Below, piece after piece: positions 38,273 to 51,064 of a DNA stretch of 64,000 nucleotides. Numbering within the stretch: the stretch's first letter is position 1; each line of letters starts with the position of its first letter. This DNA comes from Pseudomonas putida (GTDB lineage: Bacteria; Pseudomonadota; Gammaproteobacteria; Pseudomonadales; Pseudomonadaceae), in NCBI RefSeq assembly GCF_022627325.1, contig NZ_JAETZZ010000001.1, positions 744,001 to 808,000 on the forward strand. The letters run 5' to 3'. Both the position numbers and the translations under genes were made by a program. Below the pieces are notes generated by a model that searched no databases, was not told where the DNA came from, and was given only the letters and a program-made list of their open reading frames with translations.

Positions 38273-38312
38273 GACGGGTTGGTTTCCTTTGGCAAAGTCG
38301 CAAGATTCATAG

Positions 38313-40162
<1,850 letters not shown>

Positions 40163-40166
<4 letters not shown>

Positions 40167-40471
40167 CCGCGCATCTCACTGGCAGCATCGATGTCGAGAG
40201 TGTGGAAGCGGCGATACAGCTGCAGCAGGATCGCCAGGCCGATACTGGCCTCGGCGGCTGCCAGGCTGATCACCAGAATGAACATCACCTGGCCGTCGGG
40301 CTGCACCCAACGGGCACCGGCGACGACGAACGCCAGGGCAGAGGCGTTCATCATGACTTCCAGGCTCATGAGCACGAAGAGGATGTTGCGGCGGACCATC
40401 AGGCCAACCAGACCTAAGCAGAACAGGATGCCGGCGACCGCCAGCCCATGCTCGAGAGGGATAGCACCCAT
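40163..40471 (-). CDS. nuoK: NADH-quinone oxidoreductase subunit K
   Basis: A 102-residue three-helix subunit (MrpC-like) with the conserved membrane glutamates in [13 protein letters not shown] and [17 protein letters not shown]. It sits between nuoJ (3-nt gap) and nuoL (4-nt overlap) and forms part of the proton path near the quinone site. Confidence 0.95.
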
Positions 40472-40474
40472 GAT

Positions 40475-40975
40475 TTACTCCTTCGCCTCGTTGCGGCCCA
40501 GGTGGAAGGCGGTGACGGCTGCCGCGAGCAGCAGCATCGAGGCCAGTTCGACCACCAGCAGGTACGGGCCGAACAGGCTGATGCCCACTTCTTTCGGGCC
40601 CACGGTGGTGCCGCTGATGCCGGCGCCGCTTGGGGTGACGAACAGCACGTACAGCAGTTCCAGCAGCAGCAGGGTGCCAAGTATCACCGGCCCTGCCCAG
40701 ATACCGGGCTTGAGCCAGCCGCGCTCCTGGGCGACCGAGGCCGGCCCGAGGTTGAGCATCATCACCACGAAGACGAACAGCACCATGATGGCGCCGGCGT
40801 AGGCGATCACTTCCAGGGCGCCGGCGAACGGCGCACCCAGGGAGAAGAAGATCATTGCCACGGAAATCAGCGAAATGATCAGGTAGAGCAGGGCGTGCAC
40901 GGGGTTGGTACCGGTCACCACCCGAAGGGTGGAGACCACGGCGATCCCGGATGCGAAGTAGAAAGCGAATTCCAT
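40475..40975 (-). CDS. nuoJ: NADH-quinone oxidoreductase subunit J
   Basis: A 166-residue membrane subunit with about five helices. The conserved segment [20 protein letters not shown] contains the pi-bulge helix that changes shape during turnover. 10 nt after nuoI. Confidence 0.95.
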   Translation of the reverse strand: MEFAFYFASGIAVVSTLRVVTGTNPVHALLYLIISLISVAMIFFSLGAPFAGALEVIAYAGAIMVLFVFVVMMLNLGPASVAQERGWLKPGIWAGPVILGTLLLLELLYVLFVTPSGAGISGTTVGPKEVGISLFGPYLLVVELASMLLLAAAVTAFHLGRNEAKE

Positions 40976-40985
40976 CTTTCTGTCC

Positions 40986-41534
40986 TTATGGGAGCAAGCT
41001 CTTCACGTTGATCGGCTCGGCTTCGTTCTGTGCAGAGCCTTTCGGCTTGCCAGCGATCGCCATACCCGCAACACGGTAGAAGTTGTAGTCAGGGTTCTTG
41101 CCGGGGCCGGAGATCAGAAGATCTTCTTTCTCGTACACCAGGTCCTGACGCTTGAACTCGGCCATTTCGAAATCCGGAGTCAGCTGGATCGCGGTGGTCG
41201 GGCACGCTTCCTCGCACAGGCCGCAGAAAATGCAGCGCGAGAAGTTGATGCGGAAGAACTCCGGGTACCAGCGGCCGTCCTCGGTCTCGGCCTTCTGCAG
41301 CGAGATGCAGCCGACCGGGCAGGCCACCGCGCAGAGGTTGCACGCCACGCAGCGCTCCTCGCCGTCGGGGTCGCGGGTCAGGACGATGCGGCCACGATAG
41401 CGTGGTGGCAGGTACACGGGTTCTTCGGGGTACTGCAGGGTGTCGCGCTTGCGGAACCCGTGGGAGAACACCATTGCCAGGCTGCGCAGCTGAGTGCCGG
41501 TGCCCTTAACGATGTCGCCGATATACTTGAACAT
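40986..41534 (-). CDS. nuoI: NADH-quinone oxidoreductase subunit I
   Basis: A 182-residue ferredoxin-like subunit carrying clusters N6a and N6b. Two [4Fe-4S] motifs are seen: [15 protein letters not shown] and [15 protein letters not shown]. It passes electrons to NuoB. 11 nt after nuoH. Confidence 0.96.
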   Translation of the reverse strand: MFKYIGDIVKGTGTQLRSLAMVFSHGFRKRDTLQYPEEPVYLPPRYRGRIVLTRDPDGEERCVACNLCAVACPVGCISLQKAETEDGRWYPEFFRINFSRCIFCGLCEEACPTTAIQLTPDFEMAEFKRQDLVYEKEDLLISGPGKNPDYNFYRVAGMAIAGKPKGSAQNEAEPINVKSLLP

Positions 41535-41545
41535 GGGTCAAATCC

Positions 41546-42553
41546 TCACTGGGCCGCGACGGCTGGCGTGTTGTAAAGCACGATCGCAGCGGTCACCAGC
41601 AAATTGATCAGGGTCAGCGGCAGGCAGAACTTCCAGCTGAAGTCCATCACCTGGTCATAGCGTGGGCGCGGGATCGAAGCGCGCAGCAGGATGAACAGCA
41701 TGATGAAGAACGCGGTTTTCAGCGCGAACCACAGGAACGGCACTTGCGGCAGGATGCCGAACGGGCCGTGCCAGCCACCGAAGAACAGGGTCACCAGCAG
41801 CGCCGAGATGAGGATGATGCCGATGTACTCACCGACGAAGAACATGCCCCATTTCATGCCGGCATACTCGATGTGGTAGCCGTCGGCCAGTTCCTGCTCG
41901 GCTTCTGGCTGGTCGAACGGGTGACGGTGGGTCACGGCGACGCCGGCGATGAAGAACGTGCAGAAGCCGAAGAACTGCGGAATGATGAACCACAGGTTCT
42001 GGGCCTGGTATTCAACGATGTCACGCATGTTGAACGAGCCCACCTGCACCACCACGCCCATCAGCGCCAAGCCCAGGAACACTTCGTACGACACGGTCTG
42101 GGCCGAGGCACGCAAGCTGCCCAGCAGGGCGTACTTGTTGTTCGACGACCAGCCGGCGAACAGCACCGCGTACACCGACAGGCCGGCCATGGCGAAGAAG
42201 AACAGCAGGCCGATGTTCAGGTCGGCAACGCCCCAACCTGGGGTGATCGGGATGATCGAGAAGCCGATCAGCAGCGCGCTCATGGCCACGACCGGCGCCA
42301 GGGTGAAGATCATCTTGTCGACGAAGGGCGGGTTCCAGTCTTCCTTGAAGAACATCTTCAGCATGTCGGCGGCGATCTGGAACATGCCGAACGGGCCGAC
42401 ACGGTTAGGACCGTAGCGGTCCTGCCACCAGCCCAGCAGGCGGCGCTCGACGAAGCTGAGCAGGGCGCCGCAGACCACGACGGCCAGCAGCACCACGATA
42501 GCCTTGACGACCTGGATGATCACATCGATCACTTCGGGGGTGAACCAGCTCAT
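41546..42553 (-). CDS. nuoH: NADH-quinone oxidoreductase subunit H
   Basis: A 335-residue membrane subunit that forms the quinone entry chamber. Motifs are [20 protein letters not shown] near residue 37, [20 protein letters not shown], and [20 protein letters not shown]. The start overlaps the nuoG stop by 4 nt. Confidence 0.96.
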   Translation of the reverse strand: MSWFTPEVIDVIIQVVKAIVVLLAVVVCGALLSFVERRLLGWWQDRYGPNRVGPFGMFQIAADMLKMFFKEDWNPPFVDKMIFTLAPVVAMSALLIGFSIIPITPGWGVADLNIGLLFFFAMAGLSVYAVLFAGWSSNNKYALLGSLRASAQTVSYEVFLGLALMGVVVQVGSFNMRDIVEYQAQNLWFIIPQFFGFCTFFIAGVAVTHRHPFDQPEAEQELADGYHIEYAGMKWGMFFVGEYIGIILISALLVTLFFGGWHGPFGILPQVPFLWFALKTAFFIMLFILLRASIPRPRYDQVMDFSWKFCLPLTLINLLVTAAIVLYNTPAVAAQ

Positions 42554-45264
42554 TGTGCTGCCTCCTGCAGACCTTCGACGGGTGCACCGAAGATGGCCGG
42601 CGGGATGCCGGCCAGGCCTTTGGGCAGCGCGACCAGGCCAGCGCCCAGTTCTTCATTGATGCGCAGCGGCAGGCGCAGGGCCACACCGCCCACGTTCAGG
42701 CTCAGCAGCGCGCCTTCGTTGACGCCCAGGCGGTCGGCCTCGGACTTGGCCAGCGCCACGTAAGCGGCAGGGATGCGCTCCTGGACCGGCGCAGCGCGCG
42801 AAGAGCTTTCTTCGCTGCCGAACAGGTGGAAGAACGGTACTGCGGTCCAGGTGCCACGGGCCGGGTTGAAGGCGCCCGGAACGGTATCGAACCAGGACAG
42901 GCGATCACCGTGCGATTCGATCAGGCGCACGCCCGGGTCACCGGCACGCAGGTGGCCACCTACCTCGTCCTGGAACTTGTTCCAGGCTTGCGGCGAGTTC
43001 CAGCCCGGCGACCAGGCAAACGGCACCTGCTGGCGCGGTTCGGCAGAGCCCGAGTAGCCTTCCATGGAGTAGGCGAACGCGGTGTCCTTGTCCTGCGGGG
43101 TACGAGGTTCGTGCACGCTGATGTTGGCGCGCATCGCGGTGCGGCCGGAGTAGCGCAGCGGCTCACGGGCCAGCTTCATACCCTTGATGCGGAATGCCGC
43201 AGAAGGTGCTGCGTTGACGATGCCGGCCAGTTGCGGGGCAGCCTCGGCGCAGGCGCTGGTGACGTGGTCCAGCTGGGTCCAGTCGACCGGCTTGTTCAGC
43301 AGCGTGGCACGCAGGGCGTGCATCCAGCGCCAGCCTTCGTGCACCAGGATGCTGCTGTCCAGGTACTGCGGGTCGAACACCTGGAAGAAGCGCTGGGCAC
43401 GGCCTTCCTGGCTGACCAGGGTACCGTCGCCTTCGGCGAACGAGGCCGCCGGCAGCACCAGGTGGGCGCGCTCCAGGGTGGCGGTGTGGGAGTGGTCGGC
43501 GACGATCACGACCTTTGCCGCTGCCAGGGCAGCATCGACCTTGGCGGCCGGTACGCGGGTGTACAGGTCGTTTTCCAGCACCACGATGGCGTCGGCCTTG
43601 CCGCTGATGACCGCATCCAGCGCGGCATCGACGGACTCGCCGCCGAGCATGGCCAGGCCAAGGCTGTTGGCCTCAGGTACGACCAGGCTCAGCGAGCCGT
43701 TTTTCTCGCGCAGCTTCAGGGCTTTGGCGATGTTCGCAGCTGCCTCGATCAGTGCAGGGTCGGCCAGCGAAGTACCGGCAACCACCAGCGGGCGTTTGGC
43801 CGCTACCAGGGCGCCGGCGATGCGCTCGGCCAGGGCCTTGGCTTCGTCGTCCAGGCCTGCTACGGCCGGGGCGCTCGGATCGATGGCGTGGGCCACGGCG
43901 AAGCCGATACGCGCAAGGTCGGCAGGGGCGGCGTGCACGCATTCTTCGGCAACGTCGTCCAGTTTGGTTTCGGCCAGGCTGGCGATGAACAGCGGATACA
44001 GCGCGTGCTGGCCGATGTTCTTCACCGCAGCGTCGAGCCAGGGCTGCACTTTCATGGCCTCGGCCATGGCTTCGGCCTTGCCCTTGGTGGCTTGACGTAC
44101 GGCCAGGGCGACACGGGCAGCGGTCTGGGTCAGGTCTTCGCCGAGCACGAACACAGCGTCGTGGTCTTCGATGTCGCGCAGGGTCGGCACTGGCAGCGGG
44201 CTGCTATTGAGCACGTTCAGGGCCAGGCGTACGCGAGCCAGCTCACCGGCTTCCATACCCGAATAGAAGTAATCGGCACCGACCAGTTCACGCAGGCCGT
44301 AGTTGCTTTCCAGGCTGGCGCGGGGCGAGCCGATACCCACGATGGTCCGGCCGCGCAGCAGGTCGGCAGCCTTGTCCAGCGCAGCGTCCAGGCCCAGCTT
44401 GGTGCCATCGGCCAGGCGTGGCTGGCGTGGGCGGTCGGTGCGGTTGACGTAGCCATAACCGAAGCGGCCGCGGTCGCACAGGAAGTACTGGTTGACCGAG
44501 CCGTTGAAACGGTTTTCGATCCGGCGCAGTTCGCCGTAACGCTCGCCCGGGCTGATGTTGCAGCCGCTGGAGCAGCCGTGGCAGATGCTTGGGGCGAACT
44601 GCATGTCCCACTTGCGGTTGTAGCGCTCGGAGTGCGTCTTGTCGGTGAACACACCGGTCGGGCAGACCTCGGTCAGGTTGCCGGAGAACTCGCTTTCCAG
44701 TACGCCGTCTTCGACGCGGCCGAAGTACACGTTGTCGTGGGCGCCATAGACACCCAGGTCGGTGCCGCCGGCGTAGTCCTTGTAGTAGCGCACGCAGCGG
44801 TAGCAGGCGATGCAGCGGTTCATCTCGTGAGCGATGAACGGGCCGAGGTCCTGGTTCTGGTGGGTTCGCTTGGTGAAACGGTAGCGGCGCTCGTTGTGGC
44901 CGGTCATTACCGTCATGTCCTGCAGGTGGCAGTGGCCGCCTTCCTCGCACACTGGGCAGTCGTGCGGGTGGTTGGTCATCAGCCATTCGACGACGCTGGC
45001 GCGAAACGCCTTGGATTCGTCATCGTCGATGGAAATCCAGGTGCCGTCGGAGGCAGGGGTCATGCAGGACATGACGATACGACCACGGGTGTCGTTCTCG
45101 TCGGTGTACTGCTTGACCGCACACTGCCGACAGGCACCAACGCTTCCAAGCGCCGGGTGCCAGCAGAAATAGGGGATGTCGAGGCCGAGCGACAGACACG
45201 CCTGTAACAGGTTGTCTGCACCGTTGACTTCGAGCGCTTTGCCGTCTACGTGGATAGTGGCCAT
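42550..45264 (-). CDS. nuoG: NADH-quinone oxidoreductase subunit G
   Basis: A 904-residue iron-sulfur subunit. The N-terminal [2Fe-2S] region is [21 protein letters not shown]. It is followed by [16 protein letters not shown] (His-coordinated cluster), [19 protein letters not shown], and a further site [17 protein letters not shown] in the molybdopterin-oxidoreductase-like domain (the N7-type cluster). The catalytic cofactor is not retained in this family. It lies 132 nt after nuoF, the longest gap in the operon, which contains two hairpins. Confidence 0.96.
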   Translation of the reverse strand: MATIHVDGKALEVNGADNLLQACLSLGLDIPYFCWHPALGSVGACRQCAVKQYTDENDTRGRIVMSCMTPASDGTWISIDDDESKAFRASVVEWLMTNHPHDCPVCEEGGHCHLQDMTVMTGHNERRYRFTKRTHQNQDLGPFIAHEMNRCIACYRCVRYYKDYAGGTDLGVYGAHDNVYFGRVEDGVLESEFSGNLTEVCPTGVFTDKTHSERYNRKWDMQFAPSICHGCSSGCNISPGERYGELRRIENRFNGSVNQYFLCDRGRFGYGYVNRTDRPRQPRLADGTKLGLDAALDKAADLLRGRTIVGIGSPRASLESNYGLRELVGADYFYSGMEAGELARVRLALNVLNSSPLPVPTLRDIEDHDAVFVLGEDLTQTAARVALAVRQATKGKAEAMAEAMKVQPWLDAAVKNIGQHALYPLFIASLAETKLDDVAEECVHAAPADLARIGFAVAHAIDPSAPAVAGLDDEAKALAERIAGALVAAKRPLVVAGTSLADPALIEAAANIAKALKLREKNGSLSLVVPEANSLGLAMLGGESVDAALDAVISGKADAIVVLENDLYTRVPAAKVDAALAAAKVVIVADHSHTATLERAHLVLPAASFAEGDGTLVSQEGRAQRFFQVFDPQYLDSSILVHEGWRWMHALRATLLNKPVDWTQLDHVTSACAEAAPQLAGIVNAAPSAAFRIKGMKLAREPLRYSGRTAMRANISVHEPRTPQDKDTAFAYSMEGYSGSAEPRQQVPFAWSPGWNSPQAWNKFQDEVGGHLRAGDPGVRLIESHGDRLSWFDTVPGAFNPARGTWTAVPFFHLFGSEESSSRAAPVQERIPAAYVALAKSEADRLGVNEGALLSLNVGGVALRLPLRINEELGAGLVALPKGLAGIPPAIFGAPVEGLQEAAQ

Positions 45265-45283
45265 TGTTCAAAGTTCTTCGTTG

Positions 45284-45299
45284 GCCCGCGTGAGCGGGC
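45284..45299 (-). other. Hairpin in the nuoF-nuoG spacer (nuoG-proximal)
   Basis: GCCCGC-GTGA-GCGGGC, a perfect 6-bp stem 20 nt upstream of the nuoG start. It may influence nuoG translation or protect a processed transcript end. No T-tract. Confidence 0.45.
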
Positions 45300-45363
45300 G
45301 TGGCTAATGGAAATCTGTGAGCCTGCGGCCCGCCGCGAATCGTTCGGGCCGGCCTGCAGGCTG

Positions 45364-45385
45364 GCGGGTGGCACGGACCACCCGC
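45364..45385 (-). other. Hairpin in the nuoF-nuoG spacer (nuoF-proximal)
   Basis: GCGGGTGG-CACGGA-CCACCCGC, a perfect 8-bp stem 11 nt past the nuoF stop. There is no T-run after it on the minus strand, so processing or partial attenuation is more likely than full termination. Confidence 0.5.
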
Positions 45386-45396
45386 GTGCTATCTTT

Positions 45397-46773
45397 TTAT
45401 GCGCCGACTACAATCGGCCCGGCCTGAATAGGCTTGGCCAGGTTCGGGCGCAGGGTGCCAGCGCTTTCAGGCGCCACACCGGCCTCGAACTCCGAGCGGA
45501 AGTATTTGATGGCACTGCCCAGCGGCTCGACGGCACCGGGTGCGTGAGCGCAGAAGGTGCGGCCTGGGCCGAGGAAGTTGACCAGACCCAGCAGGGTCTC
45601 GATGTCTTCGGCGCGGCCCTGGCCGTTTTCCAGGGAACGCAGCATCTTCACGCTCCACGGCAGGCCGTCCCGGCAAGGGGTGCACCAGCCGCACGATTCG
45701 CGGGCGAAGAACTCTTCCATGTTGCGCAGCAGCGAAACCATGTTGACGCTGTCGTCGACCGCCATGGCCAGGCCCGTACCCATGCGGGTGCCAACCTTGG
45801 CGATGCCGCCGGCGTACATCTGCGCGTCGAGGTGCTCGGGCAGCAGGAAACCGGTACCGGCGCCGCCTGGCTGCCAGCACTTGAGCTTGAAGCCGTCGCG
45901 CATACCGCCGGCGTAGTCTTCGAACAGCTCGCGGGCGGTGACGCCGAACGGCAACTCCCAAAGCCCCGGGTTCTTCACCTTGCCGGAGAAGCCCATCAGC
46001 TTGGTGCCGTGGTCCTCGCTGCCTTCGCGGGCCAGCGACTTGTACCAGTCGTTGCCGTTGGCGACGATGGCCGGCACGTTGCACAGGGTCTCGACGTTGT
46101 TCACGCACGTCGGCTTGCCCCACACGCCTACGGCGGCAGGGAAGGGCGGCTTGGAGCGCGGGTTGGCGCGGCGGCCTTCCAGCGAGTTGATCAGTGCGGT
46201 TTCTTCACCGCAGATGTAGCGCCCGGCACCGGTGTGCACGAACAGCTCGAAGTCGAAGCCCGAGCCGAGGATGTTCTTGCCCAGCAGGCCGGCAGCCTTG
46301 GCTTCATCGATGGCGCGGTTGAGGTTCTTCGCCGCGGTGGTGTACTCGCCACGCAGGAAGATGTAGCCGCGGTAGGCCTTCAGGGCGCGGGCGCTGATCA
46401 GCATGCCCTCGACCAGCAGATGGGGCTGTTGCTCCATCAGCATGCGGTCCTTCCAGGTGTTGGGCTCCATTTCATCCGCGTTGCACAGCAGGTAGCGGAT
46501 GTTCATGGATTCGTCTTTGGGCATCAGGCCCCACTTCACGCCAGTCGGGAAGCCCGCGCCGCCGCGGCCCTTGAGGCCGGAGTCCTTGACGCTCTGCACG
46601 ATGTCGTCGGCGGACATTTCTGCCAGCGCCTTGCGGGCGGCAGCGTAGCCGTTCTTGGCCTGGTACTCGTCGAGCCACACCGGCTCGCCGTCGTCACGCA
46701 GGCGCCAGGTCAGCGGGTGAGTTTCGGCCGAACGCGCGATGCGGTTGGCCGGGCCGAAGGAAGTGATGGTCAT
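45397..46773 (-). CDS. nuoF: NADH-quinone oxidoreductase subunit F
   Basis: A 458-residue NADH-binding subunit with FMN and cluster N3. Motifs are [18 protein letters not shown] (FMN/NADH loop), [32 protein letters not shown], and the [4Fe-4S] ligands [12 protein letters not shown] with a later CAHAPG. The start overlaps the nuoE stop by 4 nt. Confidence 0.96.
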   Translation of the reverse strand: MTITSFGPANRIARSAETHPLTWRLRDDGEPVWLDEYQAKNGYAAARKALAEMSADDIVQSVKDSGLKGRGGAGFPTGVKWGLMPKDESMNIRYLLCNADEMEPNTWKDRMLMEQQPHLLVEGMLISARALKAYRGYIFLRGEYTTAAKNLNRAIDEAKAAGLLGKNILGSGFDFELFVHTGAGRYICGEETALINSLEGRRANPRSKPPFPAAVGVWGKPTCVNNVETLCNVPAIVANGNDWYKSLAREGSEDHGTKLMGFSGKVKNPGLWELPFGVTARELFEDYAGGMRDGFKLKCWQPGGAGTGFLLPEHLDAQMYAGGIAKVGTRMGTGLAMAVDDSVNMVSLLRNMEEFFARESCGWCTPCRDGLPWSVKMLRSLENGQGRAEDIETLLGLVNFLGPGRTFCAHAPGAVEPLGSAIKYFRSEFEAGVAPESAGTLRPNLAKPIQAGPIVVGA

Positions 46774-47267
46774 ACGTAACCCTCCAGCAGCTTGGAAACG
46801 CCAGCAGGCTGCACGTCGCCAAAGGTATCGTCATCGATCATCAGCGCCGGGGCCTTGTCGCAGTTGCCCAGGCAGCAGACCGGCAGCAGGGTGAAACGCC
46901 CGTCCGCAGTGGTCTGGCCAAGGCCGATGCCCAGTTCGCTCTGGATCTGGCTGACCACCGACTCGTGGCCGCCGATATAGCAGACCATGCTGTCGCACAC
47001 ACGAATGATGTGGCGGCCCACAGGCTGGCGGAAAATCTGGCTGTAGAACGTGGCCACACCCTCGACGTCGCTGGCAGGGATGCCCAGCACCTCACCGATG
47101 GCGTAGATGGCGCCGTCCGGCACCCAGCCGCGCGCCTTCTGGACGATCTTCAAGGCTTCGATGGACGCCGCACGCGGGTCCTCGTAGTGGTGCATTTCGT
47201 GCTCGATGGCCGAGCGCTCGGTTTCGCTCAGGGCGAAACGGTCTGTCTGGATAAGCGTGCTGTTCAT
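46770..47267 (-). CDS. nuoE: NADH-quinone oxidoreductase subunit E
   Basis: A 165-residue thioredoxin-like [2Fe-2S] subunit (cluster N1a). The ligands are in [11 protein letters not shown] and [14 protein letters not shown]. The N-terminal helical part includes [20 protein letters not shown]. 2 nt after nuoCD. Confidence 0.95.
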   Translation of the reverse strand: MNSTLIQTDRFALSETERSAIEHEMHHYEDPRAASIEALKIVQKARGWVPDGAIYAIGEVLGIPASDVEGVATFYSQIFRQPVGRHIIRVCDSMVCYIGGHESVVSQIQSELGIGLGQTTADGRFTLLPVCCLGNCDKAPALMIDDDTFGDVQPAGVSKLLEGYV

Positions 47268-47269
47268 GC

Positions 47270-49069
<1,800 letters not shown>

Positions 49070-49130
49070 TCAACGTTAAGAATGAAGCCAGGCCGCCGGC
49101 TCCTTCAGGAGCGGGCGGCAGGTCGCTGGA

Positions 49131-49808
49131 TCAGACTTCGTCGGGGCTGCGCAGGTTGGTTACTGCAATGCGCTGCTCACGACGCAGGTCTTTCTGGGCT
49201 GGCATCTCGGCACGGTAAATACCTTGATCACCAACAACCCAGGAAAGCGGGCGTCGTTCTTGGCCGATCGACTCCTGCAACAGCATCAAGCCTTGCAGGA
49301 AAGCCTCAGGGCGTGGCGGGCAGCCAGGCACGTAGACGTCCACGGGGAGGAACTTGTCGACCCCCTGAACGACCGAGTAGATGTCATACATGCCACCGGA
49401 GTTGGCGCACGACCCCATGGAAATGACCCATTTGGGTTCGAGCATCTGTTCATACAGGCGCTGAATGATCGGCGCCATCTTGATGAAGCAGGTACCGGCG
49501 ATGACCATGAAGTCGGCCTGACGCGGCGAGGCCCGGATGACTTCGGCGCCGAAGCGGGCGATGTCGTGGGGCGCCGTGAAGGCCGTGGTCATTTCCACGT
49601 AGCAGCAGGACAGGCCGAAGTTGTACGGCCAGAGGGAGTTCTTGCGACCCCAGTTGACCGCGCCACGCAGCACATCTTCGAGTTTCCCCATGTAGATGTT
49701 CTTGTGGACCTGGTCCTCTAGCAGTTGGTCGGTAACGGTTTCCCGCTCGCCGACCGGGTACTGCTCATTGGGCGCATCCGGATCGATTCTGGTGAGATTG
49801 TATTGCAT
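49131..49808 (-). CDS. nuoB: NADH-quinone oxidoreductase subunit B
   Basis: A 225-residue subunit holding cluster N2, the last iron-sulfur centre before quinone. The cysteines are in [26 protein letters not shown] and [13 protein letters not shown] chose ATG 49808, with GAGG 8-9 nt upstream; a TTG two codons earlier is an alternative. 79 nt before nuoCD. Confidence 0.95.
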   Translation of the reverse strand: MQYNLTRIDPDAPNEQYPVGERETVTDQLLEDQVHKNIYMGKLEDVLRGAVNWGRKNSLWPYNFGLSCCYVEMTTAFTAPHDIARFGAEVIRASPRQADFMVIAGTCFIKMAPIIQRLYEQMLEPKWVISMGSCANSGGMYDIYSVVQGVDKFLPVDVYVPGCPPRPEAFLQGLMLLQESIGQERRPLSWVVGDQGIYRAEMPAQKDLRREQRIAVTNLRSPDEV

Positions 49809-49818
49809 TGCCAAAGCC

Positions 49819-50232
49819 TCATTGTTTCAGCTTCGCTTGCCGCTTGCGGCGACCTTCGGGAGCCCAATCAAGTGCCCCGACGCGCCAAAGGTAGACAAGA
49901 CCTGCCAACAGAATTGCTATGAAAACGAGCGCTTCGACGAATCCGGTCCAGCCGCTTTCGCGGACGGACACAGACCATGCAAAGAGGAAGAGGGCTTCGA
50001 TATCGAAGATCACGAACAGCATCGCGACCAGATAGAATTTGGCGGAAAGACGCAGGCGGGCGCTGCCCACGGGCAGCATGCCGGATTCGAAGGGTTCGTT
50101 CTTGGCGCGGCCCCAGGCCTTGCTACCGAGCAGGCTGGACAGGCCGAGCATGAAGGCGCACAGGCCGACGACACCCAGGAGGAAGATGGCAAAGCCCCAG
50201 TTGTGGGCGATGAGTCCTGCCGAATCGGACAT
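49819..50232 (-). CDS. nuoA: NADH-quinone oxidoreductase subunit A
   Basis: A 137-residue membrane subunit with three helices; motifs [20 protein letters not shown] and [19 protein letters not shown]. First gene of the operon, with AAGGA about 9 nt before the start. The promoter should lie in the roughly 250 nt of AT-rich sequence upstream (50233-50500), but I could not place a confident -35/-10 pair. Confidence 0.95.
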   Translation of the reverse strand: MSDSAGLIAHNWGFAIFLLGVVGLCAFMLGLSSLLGSKAWGRAKNEPFESGMLPVGSARLRLSAKFYLVAMLFVIFDIEALFLFAWSVSVRESGWTGFVEALVFIAILLAGLVYLWRVGALDWAPEGRRKRQAKLKQ

Positions 50233-50502
50233 GCTAGAAATCCTTATACAGAGACCCAGCTCTGCAGTCTGAAATAAGTAGAGCGGCGACGTGGTGTCGC
50301 AGGTGCAGTGACCAAATGTCGCAGCTGAATCAATCGCGCTGATTTTATGGGTAAACCTGTTGCAAGTAAAATTTCTGTCGCAAATTTATTCGTAGGGTTA
50401 TGAACAAAAGGCCGTCGTAAATGGCTGAAAGCCTTCAGATTCGGGCATTGCGTGCGCTTCTGATGATTCTGTTTCTGCCGAGACGTAACGAAGCATCGAC
50501 TT

Positions 50503-50521
50503 GTAAATGATAATTAGTATC
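50503..50521. promoter_or_regulatory. Fur-box-like sequence without a clear target gene
   Basis: GTAAATGATAATTAGTATC matches 15 of 19 positions of the classical Fur box GATAATGATAATCATTATC. It lies 270 nt upstream of nuoA and is not followed by a convincing gene on either strand; the plus-strand 63-codon frame that begins inside it has no ribosome binding site. It could be a leftover from a deleted iron gene or drive an unannotated small RNA. Confidence 0.4.
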
Positions 50522-50862
50522 GTTTGGTCCGACCTGAACTTTTCATTGGTAAATCTCGCGAGGCCAATTGCCCTGGCGTCATCACGCTTGCAAATGCGAA
50601 AACTTTTATTTTGGCGGTTTCAGGCGTCACACATACTGCGTTGGGTCAACGCTTTTCTGATAATAGTGCTTAATAGTAGCGTAGGCAGTGCTCGGTGAAG
50701 GGGCTCGCTGCGGTACGCACGCAGGTCGGCCAGGTGTGCGCTGAGAAAGGCGGCAAGCCCGAATGCGAACACTGCGGGGGGATGGCCAATAAAATCTCTC
50801 CCAGTGCAGCGGCTGTGATGGCGGCTTGGACGGAGCAGGGGCATCCCCTCTGACGGCTGCCA

Positions 50863-50878
50863 CAAGCATAGTCCGGAT
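50863..50878 (+). repeat. Left copy of a 16-bp direct repeat
   Basis: CAAGCATAGTCCGGAT, identical to 57978-57993 and in the same orientation. The two copies enclose the Rhs gene and the ISL3 remnant, 7.1 kb apart. Confidence 0.45.
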
Positions 50879-50908
50879 CTTGGCTTCTGCTTATGTTTGT
50901 GCTGACAC

Positions 50909-50945
50909 AAAAAAGAAAGCTCATGCCCGCTGGGCCTGAGCTTTC
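50909..50945 (-). terminator. Intrinsic terminator of the Rhs gene
   Basis: On the minus strand, GAAAGCTCA..TGAGCTTTC (9-bp stem extended by GGGC/GCCC, small loop) is followed by TTTTTT. It is 120 nt past the Rhs stop. A well-formed Rho-independent terminator. Confidence 0.85.
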
Positions 50946-51064
50946 GATAGTCCATATGCGTCAGGATAACAATCTCAGGTCTCTAGGCGCGCGCGTCATC
51001 CAAGCCTCATGGAGGTGCGGATCACGCGTACGCCATGCTGACCAGACGCTACAGCGTTTGAGCG

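Larger units (their letters stand above)
50233..51064. other. Intergenic region between nuoA and the Rhs gene
   Basis: 832 nt with no supported gene. It holds the nuo upstream region, a Fur-box-like sequence at 50503-50521, one copy of a 16-bp repeat at 50863-50878 and the Rhs terminator at 50909-50945. Overlapping short frames between 50620 and 50955 on the minus strand lack ribosome binding sites and recognisable domains, and I treat them as spurious. No immunity-type gene is visible. Confidence 0.6.

Noticed and set aside
42553..45207. Very long open frame on the plus strand opposite nuoG
   Set aside because: It mirrors the nuoG codons, has no domain, no ribosome binding site, and a composition typical of antisense of GC-rich genes. 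nuoG is certain.
50521..50700. PrrF-type small RNA downstream of the Fur-box-like site
   Set aside because: Only a short CGCGAGGCCA stretch recalls PrrF; there is no hairpin with T-run to end such an RNA.
50620..50955. Minus-strand short frames that might be an Rhs immunity gene
   Set aside because: The three frames overlap one another, include the Rhs terminator hairpin, lack ribosome binding sites and show no recognisable family. Kept only as a question in the findings.
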